Origin: Polynucleobacter finlandensis
GTDB taxonomy: Bacteria; Pseudomonadota; Gammaproteobacteria; Burkholderiales; Burkholderiaceae
NCBI RefSeq assembly: GCF_018881755.1
Contig: NZ_JACVPS010000007.1
Location: forward strand, 54,186-118,185
Direction of reading: 5' to 3'
DNA length: 64,000 nt
Part shown: positions 17,883-29,474 of the stretch, one piece after another
Numbering within the stretch: position 1 is the first letter of the stretch
Layout: each line of letters opens with the position of its first letter
Translations under genes and position numbers: made by a program
Notes under the pieces: model-generated
Seen by the model: only the letters and a program-made list of their open reading frames with translations
What the model was told of the DNA's origin: nothing
Databases searched by the model: none

Positions 17883-19360
17883 GCCGAGAAGTTCTCATGT
17901 TGGCAGACGCCCTAGCGCGTGAAAAAAACGTTGATCAAGCAATTGTGTTTGAGGCGCTAGAGATGGCCTTAGCCTCTGCGACCAAGAAACGCTATACAAC
18001 AGAAGATGTTGATATTCGCGTCTCAATCGATCGCGAGTCTGGTGAATACGAATCCTTCCGTCGTTGGTTGGTCGTGCCAGATGAAGCTGGTCTGCAAGAG
18101 CCTGACAAAGAAATTTTACATTTCGAAGCACTTGAGCAATTTCCAGATATGGAAGTTGGCGAGTTCATCGAAGAGCAAATTGAATCCTTAGCCTTTGGTC
18201 GTATTGGGGCACAAGCTGCCAAGCAAGTGATCTTGCAGCGTATTCGTGATGCTGAGCGTGAGCAAATTTTGAACGACTACCTTGATCGTGGCGAAAAAGT
18301 CATGACCGGTACCGTTAAGCGTGCCGATAAGAACGGCCTCATTATTGAATCTGGTCGCGTTGAAGCGTTGTTACGTCGGGATCAAATGATTCCGAAAGAG
18401 AATTTGCGTTCAGGCGACCGTGTCCGCGCTTACATCCTTAAAGTGGATCGTGAAGCGCGTGGCCCACAAATCGAACTGTCGCGTACTTGCCCAGACTTCT
18501 TGATCAAGTTATTTGAAAACGAAGTTCCTGAGATGGAACAAGGCCTATTAGAGATTAAGGGTGCAGCTCGTGACCCTGGTGTTCGCGCCAAGATTGCAGT
18601 GGTTACTTATGACAAGCGTATCGATCCAATCGGTACTTGCGTAGGTGTTCGTGGCACACGCGTTACTGCAGTGCGTAATGAAGTTGCTGGCGAAGCTGTC
18701 GATATCGTGTTGTGGTCTGAAGATCCAGCACAGTTTGTGATTGGTGCTTTAGCGCCAGCACAAGTATCTTCTATCGTGGTTGACGAAGAGCGTCATGCCA
18801 TGGATGTGGTGGTTGATGAAGAGAACTTGGCAATCGCCATTGGCCGTAGCGGACAAAACGTTCGTTTGGCTAGCGACTTGACTGGTTGGCAGATCAACAT
18901 CATGACTCCAGAAGAGTCTGCAGAGAAAACTGAAAAAGAAGCCGCATCTGTACGTCAGTTGTTTATGGATAAATTGGATGTGGATCAAGAAGTGGCTGAT
19001 ATTTTGATTGAAGAAGGTTTCAACACATTGGAAGAGGTTGCGTACGTACCCTTGTCTGAAATGTTAGAAATTGATTCATTCGATGAAGACACTGTAAATG
19101 AATTGCGTACTCGTGCACGTGACTCCTTGTTAACCATGGAATTGGCTAAAGAAGAGCGCGTTGGCGAAGTATCACAAGACTTACGCTCCCTCGAGGGAAT
19201 GACAACGGAGTTGATTGCTAAGCTTGCTGACAATCAAGTTCATACCCGTGACGACCTTGCTGAACTGGCTGTTGATGAGCTAGTTGAGGCGACACAAATT
19301 GACGAAGAAACTGCGAAAACGCTCATCATGAAAGCGCGCGAACATTGGTTTACTTCATGA
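17879..19360 (+). CDS. nusA: Transcription termination/antitermination protein NusA
   Basis: A 493-residue RNA polymerase-binding factor. In order: N-terminal domain ([25 protein letters not shown]), S1 domain ([22 protein letters not shown]), two KH domains (including [15 protein letters not shown] and [18 protein letters not shown]), and two C-terminal acidic helix-hairpin-helix repeats starting near residue 360. Both repeats are present, as is usual in proteobacteria. It lies between rimP (4-bp overlap) and infB (13 bp). Confidence 0.97.
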   Translation: MSREVLMLADALAREKNVDQAIVFEALEMALASATKKRYTTEDVDIRVSIDRESGEYESFRRWLVVPDEAGLQEPDKEILHFEALEQFPDMEVGEFIEEQIESLAFGRIGAQAAKQVILQRIRDAEREQILNDYLDRGEKVMTGTVKRADKNGLIIESGRVEALLRRDQMIPKENLRSGDRVRAYILKVDREARGPQIELSRTCPDFLIKLFENEVPEMEQGLLEIKGAARDPGVRAKIAVVTYDKRIDPIGTCVGVRGTRVTAVRNEVAGEAVDIVLWSEDPAQFVIGALAPAQVSSIVVDEERHAMDVVVDEENLAIAIGRSGQNVRLASDLTGWQINIMTPEESAEKTEKEAASVRQLFMDKLDVDQEVADILIEEGFNTLEEVAYVPLSEMLEIDSFDEDTVNELRTRARDSLLTMELAKEERVGEVSQDLRSLEGMTTELIAKLADNQVHTRDDLAELAVDELVEATQIDEETAKTLIMKAREHWFTS

Positions 19361-19373
19361 GAGGAAGTAGTAG

Positions 19374-22136
19374 ATGGCAACAACAGTAAAAGTACTCGCT
19401 AAAGAATTAAAACGTACCGCGCCAGACCTCCTAGAGCAGTTGAAGGCGGCCGGTATCGAAAAAGGTTCTGAGGACGATAGCATTACCGAAAAGGACAAAA
19501 CTGTTCTGCTTGAGCATTTGCAAAAAGAGCACGGTAATGCCGATACAGGTAATCGTAAAAAGATTACTTTGATTAAGCGTGAGAATTCTGAAATCCGCCA
19601 AGCGGATTCTGCTGGGCGTACACGCACAGTTCAGGTTGAAGTTCGCAAGAAGCGTGTATTGGTTAAAGCGGGCGACAAAGTTGCTGAAACTCCAGAAGTA
19701 GAAGTGGCCCCAGAAAAAGTTGCCACTAAAGCCGCTCCAGTTAAACACGCAATATCTGAAGAAGAGTTAGAGAAGCGCGCGGCCGAAGCAACACGTCAAG
19801 CTGAGTTGTTGGCTCGTCAAGAAGCTGAAATGAAGGCCGCTGAAGAAGTGCGCCAAAAACAAGCTGCAGCTCCAGAAATAGAGGTCGAGGCAAAGGCTGA
19901 TGATGCCCCGGCTGCTGCGGCTAAAGCGGCAGAGAAAAAAGCACAAGCTGACAAAGCTTCAAAAGATATAGCAGCTGCCAAAGAAAAAGAATTGACTGAC
20001 ATACGTGTCCGTCGTGCCGCTGCTGAAGCTGAGGCTTTAGCGATTCGTGACATGATGAGTGCACCAGCGCGAGTTCTGAAGGCGCCAAGTGAAGTTGCTG
20101 CTGAAGAAGCTAAAAAAGGTACCTTGCATAAGCCTGCTAAGGTTGAAGGTGCCGATGACAAGAAGAAGGTTGTTGCCAAAGTTGGCGGTAAGACAATCAA
20201 GTCTGCCGAGACTTCATCTACTTGGCAAGAAGAAGGCGCTAAGAAGCCTGGTGGTCTGAAGACTCGTGGTGATAGCTCTGGCGGCGTAGGCGGTTGGCGT
20301 TCAGGCGGTGGCCGTAGAAAACAACGTCAAATTGCAGAAGCGAACGTTGATACAAACTTTCAGGTCCCGACTGAAAAAGTGGTTCATGATGTTCATGTAC
20401 CAGAAACCATTACTGTTGCAGAGTTAGCTCATGCAATGGCTGTGAAGAGTGCTGAAGTGATCAAGCTTCTGATGGGTATGGGTCAAATGGTGACGATCAA
20501 CCAGATTTTGGATCAAGATACTGCGATGATCATCGTCGAAGAGATGGGTCATACAGCGCATGCTGCCAAATTAGATGATCCTGATTTAGATCTTGGTATT
20601 GCTGGTCATGATGCAGAATTATTGCCACGTCCTCCAGTAGTGACAGTAATGGGTCACGTTGACCACGGTAAAACTTCTTTGCTCGATAAGATTCGTGCAG
20701 CAAAAGTAGCAACTGGTGAGGCTGGTGGTATTACTCAGCATATTGGCGCATATCACGTAGAAACACCTCGCGGTATGATTACCTTCCTAGATACCCCTGG
20801 TCACGAAGCCTTTACGGCGATGCGTGCTCGTGGTGCTAAGGCAACGGATATCGTGATCTTGGTAGTGGCTGCTGATGATGGTGTGATGCCACAAACCAAA
20901 GAAGCGATTCACCATGCGGTTGCAGGTGGCGTTCCGATTGTTGTTGCTATCAATAAAATTGATAAACCAGATGCGAACCTAGAGCGCGTTAAAACGGAAT
21001 TGGTTGCTGAGCAAGTGGTTCCTGAGGAATATGGTGGCGATGTGCCATTTATTTCTGTATCAGCAAAAACTGGCGAAGGCATCGACGCTTTGTTGGAGAA
21101 CGTTCTCTTGCAAGCAGAAATTCTCGAACTCAAGGCTCCTAAAGATGCTCCAGCACAAGGTCTTGTAATCGAAGCGCGTTTAGATAAAGGCCGCGGTCCA
21201 GTGGCTACAGTACTTGTACAGTCTGGCACCCTGAAGCGTGGTGATATGTTGTTGGCTGGCTCTACCTATGGTCGCGTTCGCGCGATGATGGATGAGAACG
21301 GCAAGCCATGTAATGAGGCTGGTCCTTCCATTCCGGTGGAGATCCAAGGTTTATCTGAAGTGCCAGCAGCTGGTGAGTCAGTGCAAGTGGTTCCTGATGA
21401 GCGTAAGGCTCGTGAGATTGCACTCTTCCGTCAAGGTAAGTTCCGTGATGTGAAGTTGGCTAAACAGCAAGCATTCAAACTTGAAACCATGATGGAAAAC
21501 ATGGAAGAGGGCGCTGTTGAAGCAAAACTCTTACCTCTGATCATCAAGGCCGACGTTCAGGGTTCACAAGAAGCATTGTCACAATCATTACAAAAACTCT
21601 CTACTGCAGAAGTGAAAGTTCAGATCGTTCACGCAGCTGTGGGTGGCATTACTGAAACCGACGTGAACTTGGCGGTTGCCTCTAAGGCAGTCATCATTGG
21701 CTTTAACTCACGCGCAGATGGAGCGGCACGTAAGTTAGCCGAGAATAATGGTGTAGATATTCGTTATCACAACATTATTTATGACGCAGTCGATGAAGTG
21801 AAAGCAGCCTTAAGCGGCATGTTGACTCCTGATAAGAAAGAGGAGATCACCGGTATGGTTGAAATCCGTCAAGTCTTCTTGGTATCTAAAGTTGGCGCGA
21901 TTGCAGGTTGCTTAGTCCTCGATGGTGTTGTTAAACGCAACTCTAGCGTTCGTCTCCTGCGTGAAAACGTTGTGATATGGACTGGAGAGCTCGATTCTCT
22001 CAAGCGCTTCAAAGATGATGCAAAAGAAGTGCGTGCTGGTGTTGAGTGCGGCCTGTCATTAAAAGGCTACAACGACATCAAAGAGGGTGATCAACTAGAA
22101 GCGTTCGAAGTTACTGAAGTAGCTAGAACTCTTTAA
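19374..22136 (+). CDS. infB: Translation initiation factor IF-2
   Basis: A 920-residue GTPase that places initiator tRNA on the 30S subunit. The N-terminal third is Ala/Lys/Glu-rich coiled coil, including a [25 protein letters not shown]2_N motif. The G domain has [23 protein letters not shown] and NKIDKPD, followed by the beta-barrel and C1/C2 domains ([26 protein letters not shown]). Length is normal for a betaproteobacterium. A GAGAGGAAG ribosome site precedes the ATG. Confidence 0.97.
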   Translation: MATTVKVLAKELKRTAPDLLEQLKAAGIEKGSEDDSITEKDKTVLLEHLQKEHGNADTGNRKKITLIKRENSEIRQADSAGRTRTVQVEVRKKRVLVKAGDKVAETPEVEVAPEKVATKAAPVKHAISEEELEKRAAEATRQAELLARQEAEMKAAEEVRQKQAAAPEIEVEAKADDAPAAAAKAAEKKAQADKASKDIAAAKEKELTDIRVRRAAAEAEALAIRDMMSAPARVLKAPSEVAAEEAKKGTLHKPAKVEGADDKKKVVAKVGGKTIKSAETSSTWQEEGAKKPGGLKTRGDSSGGVGGWRSGGGRRKQRQIAEANVDTNFQVPTEKVVHDVHVPETITVAELAHAMAVKSAEVIKLLMGMGQMVTINQILDQDTAMIIVEEMGHTAHAAKLDDPDLDLGIAGHDAELLPRPPVVTVMGHVDHGKTSLLDKIRAAKVATGEAGGITQHIGAYHVETPRGMITFLDTPGHEAFTAMRARGAKATDIVILVVAADDGVMPQTKEAIHHAVAGGVPIVVAINKIDKPDANLERVKTELVAEQVVPEEYGGDVPFISVSAKTGEGIDALLENVLLQAEILELKAPKDAPAQGLVIEARLDKGRGPVATVLVQSGTLKRGDMLLAGSTYGRVRAMMDENGKPCNEAGPSIPVEIQGLSEVPAAGESVQVVPDERKAREIALFRQGKFRDVKLAKQQAFKLETMMENMEEGAVEAKLLPLIIKADVQGSQEALSQSLQKLSTAEVKVQIVHAAVGGITETDVNLAVASKAVIIGFNSRADGAARKLAENNGVDIRYHNIIYDAVDEVKAALSGMLTPDKKEEITGMVEIRQVFLVSKVGAIAGCLVLDGVVKRNSSVRLLRENVVIWTGELDSLKRFKDDAKEVRAGVECGLSLKGYNDIKEGDQLEAFEVTEVARTL

Positions 22137-22155
22137 TTCATCGACTCCAAAGCTA

Positions 22156-22524
22156 ATGCATAAAACTAGCCCACATCGTAACCAGCGTCTCGCCGATCAA
22201 ATTCAGCGAGACCTGGCCGAGCTGATTCCGCGTGAGTTGCGCAGTCCTAGTCTGGGCTTAATTACTTTACAAAGTATTGAGCTCACGCCTGATCTGGCAC
22301 ACGCTAAAGTGTTTTTTACTGTCTTAGGTGCTGAGCCTGAGCATGCATTGAAAGCATTGCAAGAAAAAGCGGGCTATTTACATTCTTTGTTGTTCAAGCG
22401 TTTACATATTCACACCGTACCCACTTTGCACTTTCACTATGACAGCTCAGTTGAGCATGGTATTGAAATGTCTCGCTTGATTGATCAAGCGGTGGATAGT
22501 GATCGTAAAGACGAGAGTCTGTAA
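22156..22524 (+). CDS. rbfA: 30S ribosome-binding factor A
   Basis: A 122-residue KH-like protein that assists 16S rRNA 5'-end maturation and cold adaptation. Typical segments are [26 protein letters not shown] and [20 protein letters not shown]. It lies 19 bp after infB and 4 bp before truB in the conserved order. Confidence 0.95.
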   Translation: MHKTSPHRNQRLADQIQRDLAELIPRELRSPSLGLITLQSIELTPDLAHAKVFFTVLGAEPEHALKALQEKAGYLHSLLFKRLHIHTVPTLHFHYDSSVEHGIEMSRLIDQAVDSDRKDESL

Positions 22525-22528
22525 TTTC

Positions 22529-23440
22529 ATGTCTATACGGATCGATGGCGTTGTTTTATTAGATAAACCTGCTGGCATGAGCTCGCAAGGTGCAGTGACT
22601 GCGGTGAAACGCGCATTCAACGCAGATAAAGCTGGCCATACTGGCACATTAGATCCAATGGCTACAGGGCTTCTCCCGATTTGCTTGGGTGAGGCTACAA
22701 AATATTCACAAGACTTGCTTGAGGCGGATAAGAGTTATATCGCACAAGTGAAGTTTGGCTCCCGTACTGATACTGGTGATGCCGAAGGTCAAATCATTGA
22801 AGAGCTGCCTCTCCCAGCGTTTGCTGATGAGCTTGCTATTAAAGCTGCTCTAGATGCTTTGTTACCAAAATTTACCGGTCCGATTACTCAAGTACCCCCG
22901 ATGTATTCGGCATTAAAGCGTGATGGCAAGCCTCTGTACGAGTACGCACGCGCTGGCATTGAGTTAGAACGTGCACCGCGTGAGATCACGATTCATGCTA
23001 TCCGTTGGACCAATGTCAACTGGCCGGAAGCGACCTTAGAGGTGAGTTGTAGTAAGGGTACGTATATTCGAGTGTTGGCTGAAGATATTGGCAACACCCT
23101 TGGTTGTGGTGCTCATCTAGTAGGTTTGCGCCGTACCGAAGTAGGTCACTTAAACCTTGAACAGTCATTTACGATGGAGTCGATTCAACAAGGCTTACAA
23201 GATAGTTCTAGCTATATCTTGCCGGTTGATGCGCTCTTGCAAACCCTACCTCACCTCACGGTGGATGAGCAACAAGCGAAACGCTTAGAGATGGGTCAAC
23301 GTGTACCTCTCAATCTGCCATCGATTGAAGCTTTAGTGCGTATTTATCGCGCAACTGCTGCCCCGCATAACTTTATCGGTACTGCTGATTGGCGCTCTGG
23401 TGTACTACACCCAAAGCGTTTAATCTCTCAGGCCACTTAA
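22529..23440 (+). CDS. truB: tRNA pseudouridine(55) synthase TruB
   Basis: Makes pseudouridine 55 in the T-loop of tRNAs. The start is the ATG 4 bp after rbfA; an upstream TTG in frame overlaps rbfA and adds non-homologous residues. The catalytic motif AGHTGTLDPMATGLLPICLGEATK carries the Asp nucleophile. The thumb and PUA-like C-terminal region follow (CSKGTYIRVLAEDIG, GAHLVGLRRTEVG). Length is normal. Confidence 0.95.
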   Translation: MSIRIDGVVLLDKPAGMSSQGAVTAVKRAFNADKAGHTGTLDPMATGLLPICLGEATKYSQDLLEADKSYIAQVKFGSRTDTGDAEGQIIEELPLPAFADELAIKAALDALLPKFTGPITQVPPMYSALKRDGKPLYEYARAGIELERAPREITIHAIRWTNVNWPEATLEVSCSKGTYIRVLAEDIGNTLGCGAHLVGLRRTEVGHLNLEQSFTMESIQQGLQDSSSYILPVDALLQTLPHLTVDEQQAKRLEMGQRVPLNLPSIEALVRIYRATAAPHNFIGTADWRSGVLHPKRLISQAT

Positions 23441-23511
23441 ACCCATTTGACTTATTTACTGATTAACCTTATTCCAACCTGAATTCTTATTCTTAACTTT
23501 AGAAGCTTCAC

Positions 23512-25329
23512 ATGACTAAACGCGCACTTCGTAATATCGCCATCATCGCCCACGTTGACCACGGCAAAACAACATTGGTTGACCAACTCTTGCGCCAGTC
23601 TGGCACATTCCGCTCGAATGAAAAAATGACCGAACGCGTCATGGACTCAAACGACTTGGAAAAAGAGCGTGGCATTACTATTTTGTCCAAGAACTGTGCA
23701 GTTGAATACGACGGCACACACATCAACATCGTTGACACACCAGGACACGCAGACTTCGGCGGCGAAGTAGAGCGTGTGCTCTCTATGGTTGACGGTGTAT
23801 TGCTCTTGGTAGATGCGGTTGAAGGCCCAATGCCACAGACCCGTTTCGTGACTAAGAAGGCCTTAGCCCTTGGTTTGAAGCCGATCGTTGTGATTAATAA
23901 AGTGGATCGTCCAGGTGCCCGTTGCGATTACGTCATCAACGCTACGTTTGAATTGTTTGACAAACTCGGTGCTACTGAAGAGCAACTCGACTTCCCAATC
24001 ATCTATGCATCTGGCTTAAATGGTTATGCAGGTCCAACTGAGGATGTTCGTGAAGGCGACATGCGTCCTTTGTTTGATGCCGTGTTAGAGCATGTTCCTG
24101 TCCGTGATGATGATCCTGATGGTCCTTTGCAGTTCCAGATTTCTTCTATCGACTACAACAGCTATGTGGGCAAGATTGGTATCGGCCGCGTGAACCGTGG
24201 CCGCGTTAAGCCAGGCATGGAAGTCATTTGCATGAACGGACCTGATGGCGTGCCATTTAAGGGTCGTGTCAATCAAGTATTGAAGTTCAAAGGCCTTGAG
24301 CGTGAAATCGTTGACGAAGCTTTTGCTGGCGATATTGCCTTGATTAACGGTATTGATGAATTGGCGATCGGTACAACGGTTTGTGCGGTTGATAAACCAG
24401 ATGCATTGCCAATGCTCAAGATTGATGAACCAACCTTAACCATGAACTTCATGGTGAATACGAGCCCATTTGCAGGTCGTGAAGGCAAGTTCGTTACTAG
24501 CCGCCAGATTCGTGAGCGTTTAGATCGTGAGCTCAAGTCCAATATGGCATTGCGCGTAAAAGAAACCGATGACGATACTGTTTTCGAGGTTTCTGGTCGT
24601 GGCGAATTGCATCTGACTATCTTGGTTGAAACGATGCGTCGCGAAGGTTATGAAATGGCTGTGTCACGTCCGCGCGTGGTATTCCACGAAGAGAATGGCG
24701 TGAAGATGGAGCCATTTGAAAACTTAACAGTTGACGTTGAGGATGCTACTCAAGGCGCTGTGATGGAAGACTTAGGTAAGCGCAAAGGCGAACTACAAGA
24801 CATGGTGAGTGATGGCAAAGGCCGCACTCGTCTTGAATACCGTATTCCTGCGCGTGGCTTGATTGGCTTCCAAGGTGATTTCATGACCATGACCCGTGGT
24901 AACGGCTTAATGAGCCATACCTTTGACTCTTATGCCCCTGCTAAAGATGGCATCTTGGGTGAGCGTCATAACGGTGTATTGATTAGTCAAGATGACGGTG
25001 TGGCAGTTGCTTACGCCATTTGGAAATTGCAGGATCGCGGTCGTATGTTTGTAAAGCATGGCGACCCAGTATACGAAGGCATGATTATTGGTATCCATAG
25101 CCGTGACAATGACTTAGTTGTTAACACGATTAAAGGTAAGCAATTAACCAACGTGCGTTCTTCAGGTACTGATGAAGCGGTTCGCCTGGTAACACCAGTG
25201 GATTTGACTTTGGAATACGCTGTGGAATTTATTAGCGATGATGAATTGGTTGAGGTAACACCGAAGAGTGTTCGCGTTCGTAAGCGTTACCTGAAAGAGC
25301 ATGATCGTAAGAAGGCTTCACGCGAGTAA
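23512..25329 (+). CDS. typA: Ribosome-associated GTPase TypA/BipA
   Basis: A 605-residue translational GTPase. It has G1 [10 protein letters not shown], switch region [18 protein letters not shown]3 [16 protein letters not shown] and G4 [16 protein letters not shown]-like domains III and V and the BipA-specific C-terminal domain ([33 protein letters not shown]) follow. It acts in 50S assembly and growth under stress. Codon use looks strongly biased to the highly expressed class. A terminator follows 20 bp later. Confidence 0.96.
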   Translation: MTKRALRNIAIIAHVDHGKTTLVDQLLRQSGTFRSNEKMTERVMDSNDLEKERGITILSKNCAVEYDGTHINIVDTPGHADFGGEVERVLSMVDGVLLLVDAVEGPMPQTRFVTKKALALGLKPIVVINKVDRPGARCDYVINATFELFDKLGATEEQLDFPIIYASGLNGYAGPTEDVREGDMRPLFDAVLEHVPVRDDDPDGPLQFQISSIDYNSYVGKIGIGRVNRGRVKPGMEVICMNGPDGVPFKGRVNQVLKFKGLEREIVDEAFAGDIALINGIDELAIGTTVCAVDKPDALPMLKIDEPTLTMNFMVNTSPFAGREGKFVTSRQIRERLDRELKSNMALRVKETDDDTVFEVSGRGELHLTILVETMRREGYEMAVSRPRVVFHEENGVKMEPFENLTVDVEDATQGAVMEDLGKRKGELQDMVSDGKGRTRLEYRIPARGLIGFQGDFMTMTRGNGLMSHTFDSYAPAKDGILGERHNGVLISQDDGVAVAYAIWKLQDRGRMFVKHGDPVYEGMIIGIHSRDNDLVVNTIKGKQLTNVRSSGTDEAVRLVTPVDLTLEYAVEFISDDELVEVTPKSVRVRKRYLKEHDRKKASRE

Positions 25330-25350
25330 TCAACTGTGAAGTTGAGATAA

Positions 25351-25373
25351 AGGCCACCTTCGGGTGGCTTTTA
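25351..25373 (+). terminator. Intrinsic terminator after typA
   Basis: GCCACC/GGTGGC stem with a stable TTCG loop followed by a T-run, 20 bp past the stop codon. Confidence 0.9.
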
Positions 25374-25462
25374 TCTATGTGCCTGAGTAAATAACAAAAG
25401 CGCTAAAACAATACCCTCTTAGCTCCATACCTCTACATTTTTATAAGACACAATATTTCACT

Positions 25463-27835
25463 ATGCTGCCATCGATTGAACAACGTCTTGCTCAAGAGCT
25501 TTCCGCTAAGCCCGCCCAAGTAGCCGCTGCAGTTGCTTTAATGGATGAGGGCGCTACAGTTCCTTTTATTGCCCGTTATCGCAAGGAAGCTACGGGTGGC
25601 TTAGATGACACGCAGTTACGCCTACTGGAAGAGCGCTTAAGTTATTTGCGCGAACTAGAGGATCGACGCAAGACAATTGTTGCTTCGATCCAAGAGCAGG
25701 GTAAGATGACGCCCGAGTTACTTAAAGCCATCATGCTGGCAGAGGATAAAACCCGCCTAGAGGACTTGTATCTTCCATATAAACCCAAGCGCCGTACCAA
25801 GGCACAGATTGCTCTAGAGGCTGGCTTAGAACCTCTCGCAAATGATTTACTAGCAAACCCCAACCTAGATCCAGAATTAGAGGCGGCCAAATACTTTAAA
25901 GAAGCCTTCACGTCCGATCAAGGTGATAACCCCGGCGTAGCGGATACGAAGACTGCATTAGAAGGCGCCCGCCAAATCTTGATGGAGCGCTTTGCTGAAG
26001 ATGCTGGCTTGGTGCAATCATTGAGAGCGTACTTGCAAGACCATGGTGTAGTGGAATCTAAGGTCATTGCGGGCAAAGAGCAAGATGGCGAGAAATTTGC
26101 TGATTACTTTGATTACTTTGAACCGATAAAAGCGATTCCGTCACATCGTGCGCTTGCGTTATTCAGGGGGCGCCGCGAGCAGATCTTGATGGTCAATCTT
26201 CGCTTGGATAGCGAAGCAGAAAAACCCAAATGGGACGCACCACATAATCCTTGCGAATCTCGCATTGCCAATCAATTTAAGATCAAAAATGAAGGACGAC
26301 TAGCCGATCAATGGCTGGCTGACACCGTGCGCTGGACTTGGCGCATTAAATGCTCCTTGCATCTAGAGTCTGAGCTCATGAGCGCACTTCGTGATCGCTC
26401 AGATACAGAGGCAATCCATGTGTTTGCACTTAACCTCAAAGCTTTACTACTCGCCGCCCCAGCTGGCCCTAGGGTTACGATTGGTTTAGATCCTGGTATG
26501 CGTACCGGCGTGAAGGTGGCTGTGGTGGATGTAACTGGTAAGGTGCTAGATACCGATGTGATCTATCCACATCAGCCTAAAAATGACTGGGCAGGATCAC
26601 TGCACGCCCTCAGTAAGTTGGCTGAGAAGCATCAAGCAAGCTTAATTTCGATTGGGAATGGTACTGCATCGCGTGAGACCGATAAATTAGCGCAGGATCT
26701 GATTAAAGCTAGACCAGAGCTCAGGCTAACTAAGATTGTGGTCTCAGAAGCAGGAGCCTCTGTTTACTCTGCCTCGGAATACGCCTCTAAAGAACTTCCC
26801 GGCATGGATGTTTCACTTCGTGGCGCCGTGTCGATTGCACGTCGCCTGCAAGACCCCTTGGCTGAATTGGTCAAGATTGATCCTAAATCGATTGGCGTTG
26901 GCCAGTATCAGCATGATGTGATGCAAACACAGTTAGCCAAATCATTGGTTGCAGTGGTTGAGGATTGCGTGAATGCAGTGGGCGTCGATGTGAATACCGC
27001 CTCAGCACCATTACTCTCGAGAGTATCTGGACTCTCATCGACTGTAGCTGAAGGCATTGTGTCTTATCGCGATATCAATGGGATGTTCAAGTCCAGGGCA
27101 GACCTTAGAAGTGTGCCACGCTTAGGCGAGAAGACTTTTGAGCAAGCAGCGGGATTCTTACGCATTATGAATGGCAATGACCCGTTAGATGCTTCAGCGG
27201 TGCATCCAGAATCTTATCCTTTGGTTGAGAAGATTCTGAAAGACATCAAGAAGAGCGTTAAAGAAGTTATTGGCGATACTGCAATTTTGAAAAATCTAAA
27301 TCCTGAAAAATACGCTGATGAGAAATTTGGAGTGCCAACGATCGCGGATATTCTGAAAGAATTGGAAAAGCCAGGACGTGACCCCAGACCTGAGTTCACA
27401 ACCGCCACCTTTAAAGATGGTATTGAAAAGATCAGCGATCTCAAGCCTGAAATGATTTTAGAAGGGGTTGTGACTAACGTCGCTGCCTTTGGTGCCTTCG
27501 TAGATATTGGTGTACATCAAGATGGCTTAGTGCATATATCCGCTTTATCTAATACCTTTGTTAAAGACCCCCACTCCGTTGTCAAAGCAGGGCAGGTAGT
27601 TAAAGTAAAAGTGCTTGAGGTTGACGAGAAGCGTAAACGGATCGCACTTACCATGTGCTTAACTGATGAGACCCCCAAAGCAAATCAAGGGGGTAAGTCA
27701 GAGCAAAGATCTCCTAATAGACCAAATACGCCTAAGGCTCCAAGAGCTCAAGATCTCAGAAAGCCTCAAGAAGATCGACGTTCTCCGCCAATCAACAGCG
27801 CAATGGCAGCGGCATTTGGAAAGTTAAAAAAGTAA
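25463..27835 (+). CDS. tex: RNA-binding transcription accessory protein Tex
   Basis: A 790-residue Tex protein. In order: the N-terminal Tex domain ([20 protein letters not shown]), a YqgF-like RNase H fold ([16 protein letters not shown]), helix-hairpin-helix repeats ([28 protein letters not shown]) and a C-terminal S1 domain ([28 protein letters not shown]). The last 60 residues are basic and disordered. The family binds nucleic acid and affects transcription and toxin expression in pathogens. It appears to be transcribed alone. Confidence 0.95.
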   Translation: MLPSIEQRLAQELSAKPAQVAAAVALMDEGATVPFIARYRKEATGGLDDTQLRLLEERLSYLRELEDRRKTIVASIQEQGKMTPELLKAIMLAEDKTRLEDLYLPYKPKRRTKAQIALEAGLEPLANDLLANPNLDPELEAAKYFKEAFTSDQGDNPGVADTKTALEGARQILMERFAEDAGLVQSLRAYLQDHGVVESKVIAGKEQDGEKFADYFDYFEPIKAIPSHRALALFRGRREQILMVNLRLDSEAEKPKWDAPHNPCESRIANQFKIKNEGRLADQWLADTVRWTWRIKCSLHLESELMSALRDRSDTEAIHVFALNLKALLLAAPAGPRVTIGLDPGMRTGVKVAVVDVTGKVLDTDVIYPHQPKNDWAGSLHALSKLAEKHQASLISIGNGTASRETDKLAQDLIKARPELRLTKIVVSEAGASVYSASEYASKELPGMDVSLRGAVSIARRLQDPLAELVKIDPKSIGVGQYQHDVMQTQLAKSLVAVVEDCVNAVGVDVNTASAPLLSRVSGLSSTVAEGIVSYRDINGMFKSRADLRSVPRLGEKTFEQAAGFLRIMNGNDPLDASAVHPESYPLVEKILKDIKKSVKEVIGDTAILKNLNPEKYADEKFGVPTIADILKELEKPGRDPRPEFTTATFKDGIEKISDLKPEMILEGVVTNVAAFGAFVDIGVHQDGLVHISALSNTFVKDPHSVVKAGQVVKVKVLEVDEKRKRIALTMCLTDETPKANQGGKSEQRSPNRPNTPKAPRAQDLRKPQEDRRSPPINSAMAAAFGKLKK

Positions 27836-28050
27836 TACGCCATTAGCCATTTGAAGTACGTAATTCAACGTAATCTTGAATGCTAGGCTCTAGATTTAGC
27901 GGTGCATTCACTTTTATTTTGACTCTAATGTTTATAGTCTCCGCTACTGGTGCGTATGATCATCAATAAGGCACATCTAGGGTAAACACTATGGTCAATT
28001 ACGACTTGTGAGTCAGTAGTTTGTTTGGCATTGCAGATATACTTTATCCA

Positions 28051-28239
28051 AGCAGGAGAGAGAGGGTCAAACCTCCACCGAAGGCGCAAACTCCCATGAA
28101 CGCTCAGGTATCCAATGGAGATGTACTGCTTAATTTGAATCGCCGACTGGAGAGTCATCATTCAATTGAATGATGCACCGAAGGAGCAAGTACTTAATAT
28201 CCATTAAGTACGAATCTCTCAGGTATCAAGGACAGGGGG
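28051..28239 (+). ncRNA. Tandem glycine riboswitch
   Basis: Two consecutive glycine aptamers. Aptamer 1 (28051-28129) has GGAGAG, CACCGAAGGCGCAA and GCTCAGGTATCC, closed by AGCAG/CTGCT. Aptamer 2 (about 28146-28239) has GGAGAG, CACCGAAGGAGCAA and CTCTCAGGTATCAAGGACAG. The short linker matches the cooperative two-aptamer layout. The following 70 nt contain a CTAATGT/ACATTAG hairpin (28259-28277) and an AAGCC/GGCTT pairing (28280-28303) that covers the AAGG ribosome site of the next gene. There is no U-tract, so control is more likely at translation. The 215 bp between tex and the riboswitch hold nothing else I can support. Confidence 0.95.
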
Positions 28240-28310
28240 AGCGGTAGCCTGGATTGATCTAATGTGGTTTACATTAGTTAAGCCGGGCATCAGCTTAAGG
28301 CTTGATTTAA

Positions 28311-29387
28311 ATGCAAACCCATTCAAAAAAACATTTCGATATTCTTATTTTTGGAGCCTCTTACGGTTCTTTACTGGCTACTAAATTAGCCTTGGCAGGT
28401 CATAACGCAACCTTAGTGTGTTTGCCGGCAGAAGTAGAGCTGATCAACACTGTGGGCACACGCGTTCGTTTACCTATTAAGGGTCGCGAAGGCTTGGTGG
28501 AAATTGATTCCCGCGGTTTGCCAGGCAAGATTAGTGCGGCTACACCAGAAAACGTCAATCCAACCAACTTTGATTTGGTGGTGCTGGCTATGCAAGAGCC
28601 CCAATATGGCGCTCCTACTGTGCGCGCCCTATTGGAGGCGGTAGCAGTCACACATATTCCAACCATGTCGATTATGAATATGCCGCCATTACCATATCTA
28701 GCACGCGTTCCAAGCCTGAATGCAAACGACTACCGTGATTGCTATACAGCACCTGAAGTCTGGGATAAGTTCGATCCAAAATTGATGACCTTATGTAGTC
28801 CTGACGCCCAAGCCTTTAGACCTCCAGAAGAGGGCGTCAACGTATTGCAGGTGCGTTTACCAACCAACTTTAAAGCTGCTCGTTTTGAGTCTGAAGATCA
28901 CACCAATATGCTGCGTCAAATAGCCACTGATATTGAAGCTGTGCGATTTGAAGTGGATGGTGAAAAGATAGAGTTGCCGGTGAAGTTGAAGGTGTTCGAT
29001 TCTGTATTTGTGCCATTGGCTAAGTGGAGTATGTTGGTTTCCGGAAACTATCGGTGCATCACTGCTGCCGGAATGCGTCCAATCAAAGAAGCCGTTCACT
29101 CTGACATCAAACAATCTGAAGCAACCTATGCGTGGGTTAGAGATTTGTGCATTTCTCTTGGTGCTGATCCCAAGGATTTGGTTCCGTTTGAAAAGTATGC
29201 TGCAGCAGCAAATGGATTAGGCAGCCCTTCTTCGGCAGCAAGGGCGTTGTTTGGTGGCGCAAAGAATATCGAGCGGGTGGATAAATTGGTGCAACTCATT
29301 GCCAAGCAGAAGGGCAAAAGCCTGCCCGTTATTGATGAGGTGGTTACGCTAGTCAATGCCCAGCTTGAGAAAAACCGAGCACAGTAA
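28311..29387 (+). CDS. Ketopantoate reductase/opine dehydrogenase-like NAD(P)-binding protein
   Basis: A 358-residue protein with an N-terminal Rossmann segment (DILIFGASYGSLLATKLALAGH) in which the usual GxGxxG is GASYGS, and a helical C-terminal domain (KVFDSVFVPLAKWSMLVSGNYRCI) resembling the ApbA/octopine dehydrogenase fold. No signal peptide. I cannot name the substrate. It is the only gene directly behind the tandem glycine riboswitch, so its expression is probably set by glycine, a position normally held by glycine-cleavage or amino-acid transport genes. An activity on glycine, glyoxylate or a derived imino acid is a guess from context. PanE is less likely because the lysine and Asn/Ser motifs of PanE are not clear. 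Confidence 0.7.
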   Translation: MQTHSKKHFDILIFGASYGSLLATKLALAGHNATLVCLPAEVELINTVGTRVRLPIKGREGLVEIDSRGLPGKISAATPENVNPTNFDLVVLAMQEPQYGAPTVRALLEAVAVTHIPTMSIMNMPPLPYLARVPSLNANDYRDCYTAPEVWDKFDPKLMTLCSPDAQAFRPPEEGVNVLQVRLPTNFKAARFESEDHTNMLRQIATDIEAVRFEVDGEKIELPVKLKVFDSVFVPLAKWSMLVSGNYRCITAAGMRPIKEAVHSDIKQSEATYAWVRDLCISLGADPKDLVPFEKYAAAANGLGSPSSAARALFGGAKNIERVDKLVQLIAKQKGKSLPVIDEVVTLVNAQLEKNRAQ

Positions 29388-29450
29388 GTCTTACTAAGGG
29401 GGTCAAAAGACCCCCTAAAGGCTGTATTGGCAGTCATCAATTTGTCATAT

Positions 29451-29474
29451 ATATTTCTATATAATTGGAAATAT
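29451..29474. promoter_or_regulatory. Candidate ArsR operator with -10 box
   Basis: Inverted repeat ATATTTC-N10-GAAATAT with a TATAAT (29460-29465) inside it and the arsR ATG (29473) at its right edge. Bound ArsR would cover the promoter. If this -10 is used, the transcript would start within a base or two of the ATG, giving a leaderless message. No good -35 is seen. Confidence 0.5.

Noticed and set aside
28021..28048. TTGTTT-16-TTTATC as promoter of the riboswitch
   Set aside because: Its expected start site would cut into the first aptamer stem, so the promoter is probably further upstream and I could not place it.
29397..29416. AGGGGGTC/GACCCCCT hairpin as terminator after the dehydrogenase gene
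   Set aside because: The stem is strong but there is no T-run on either side, so intrinsic termination is doubtful.
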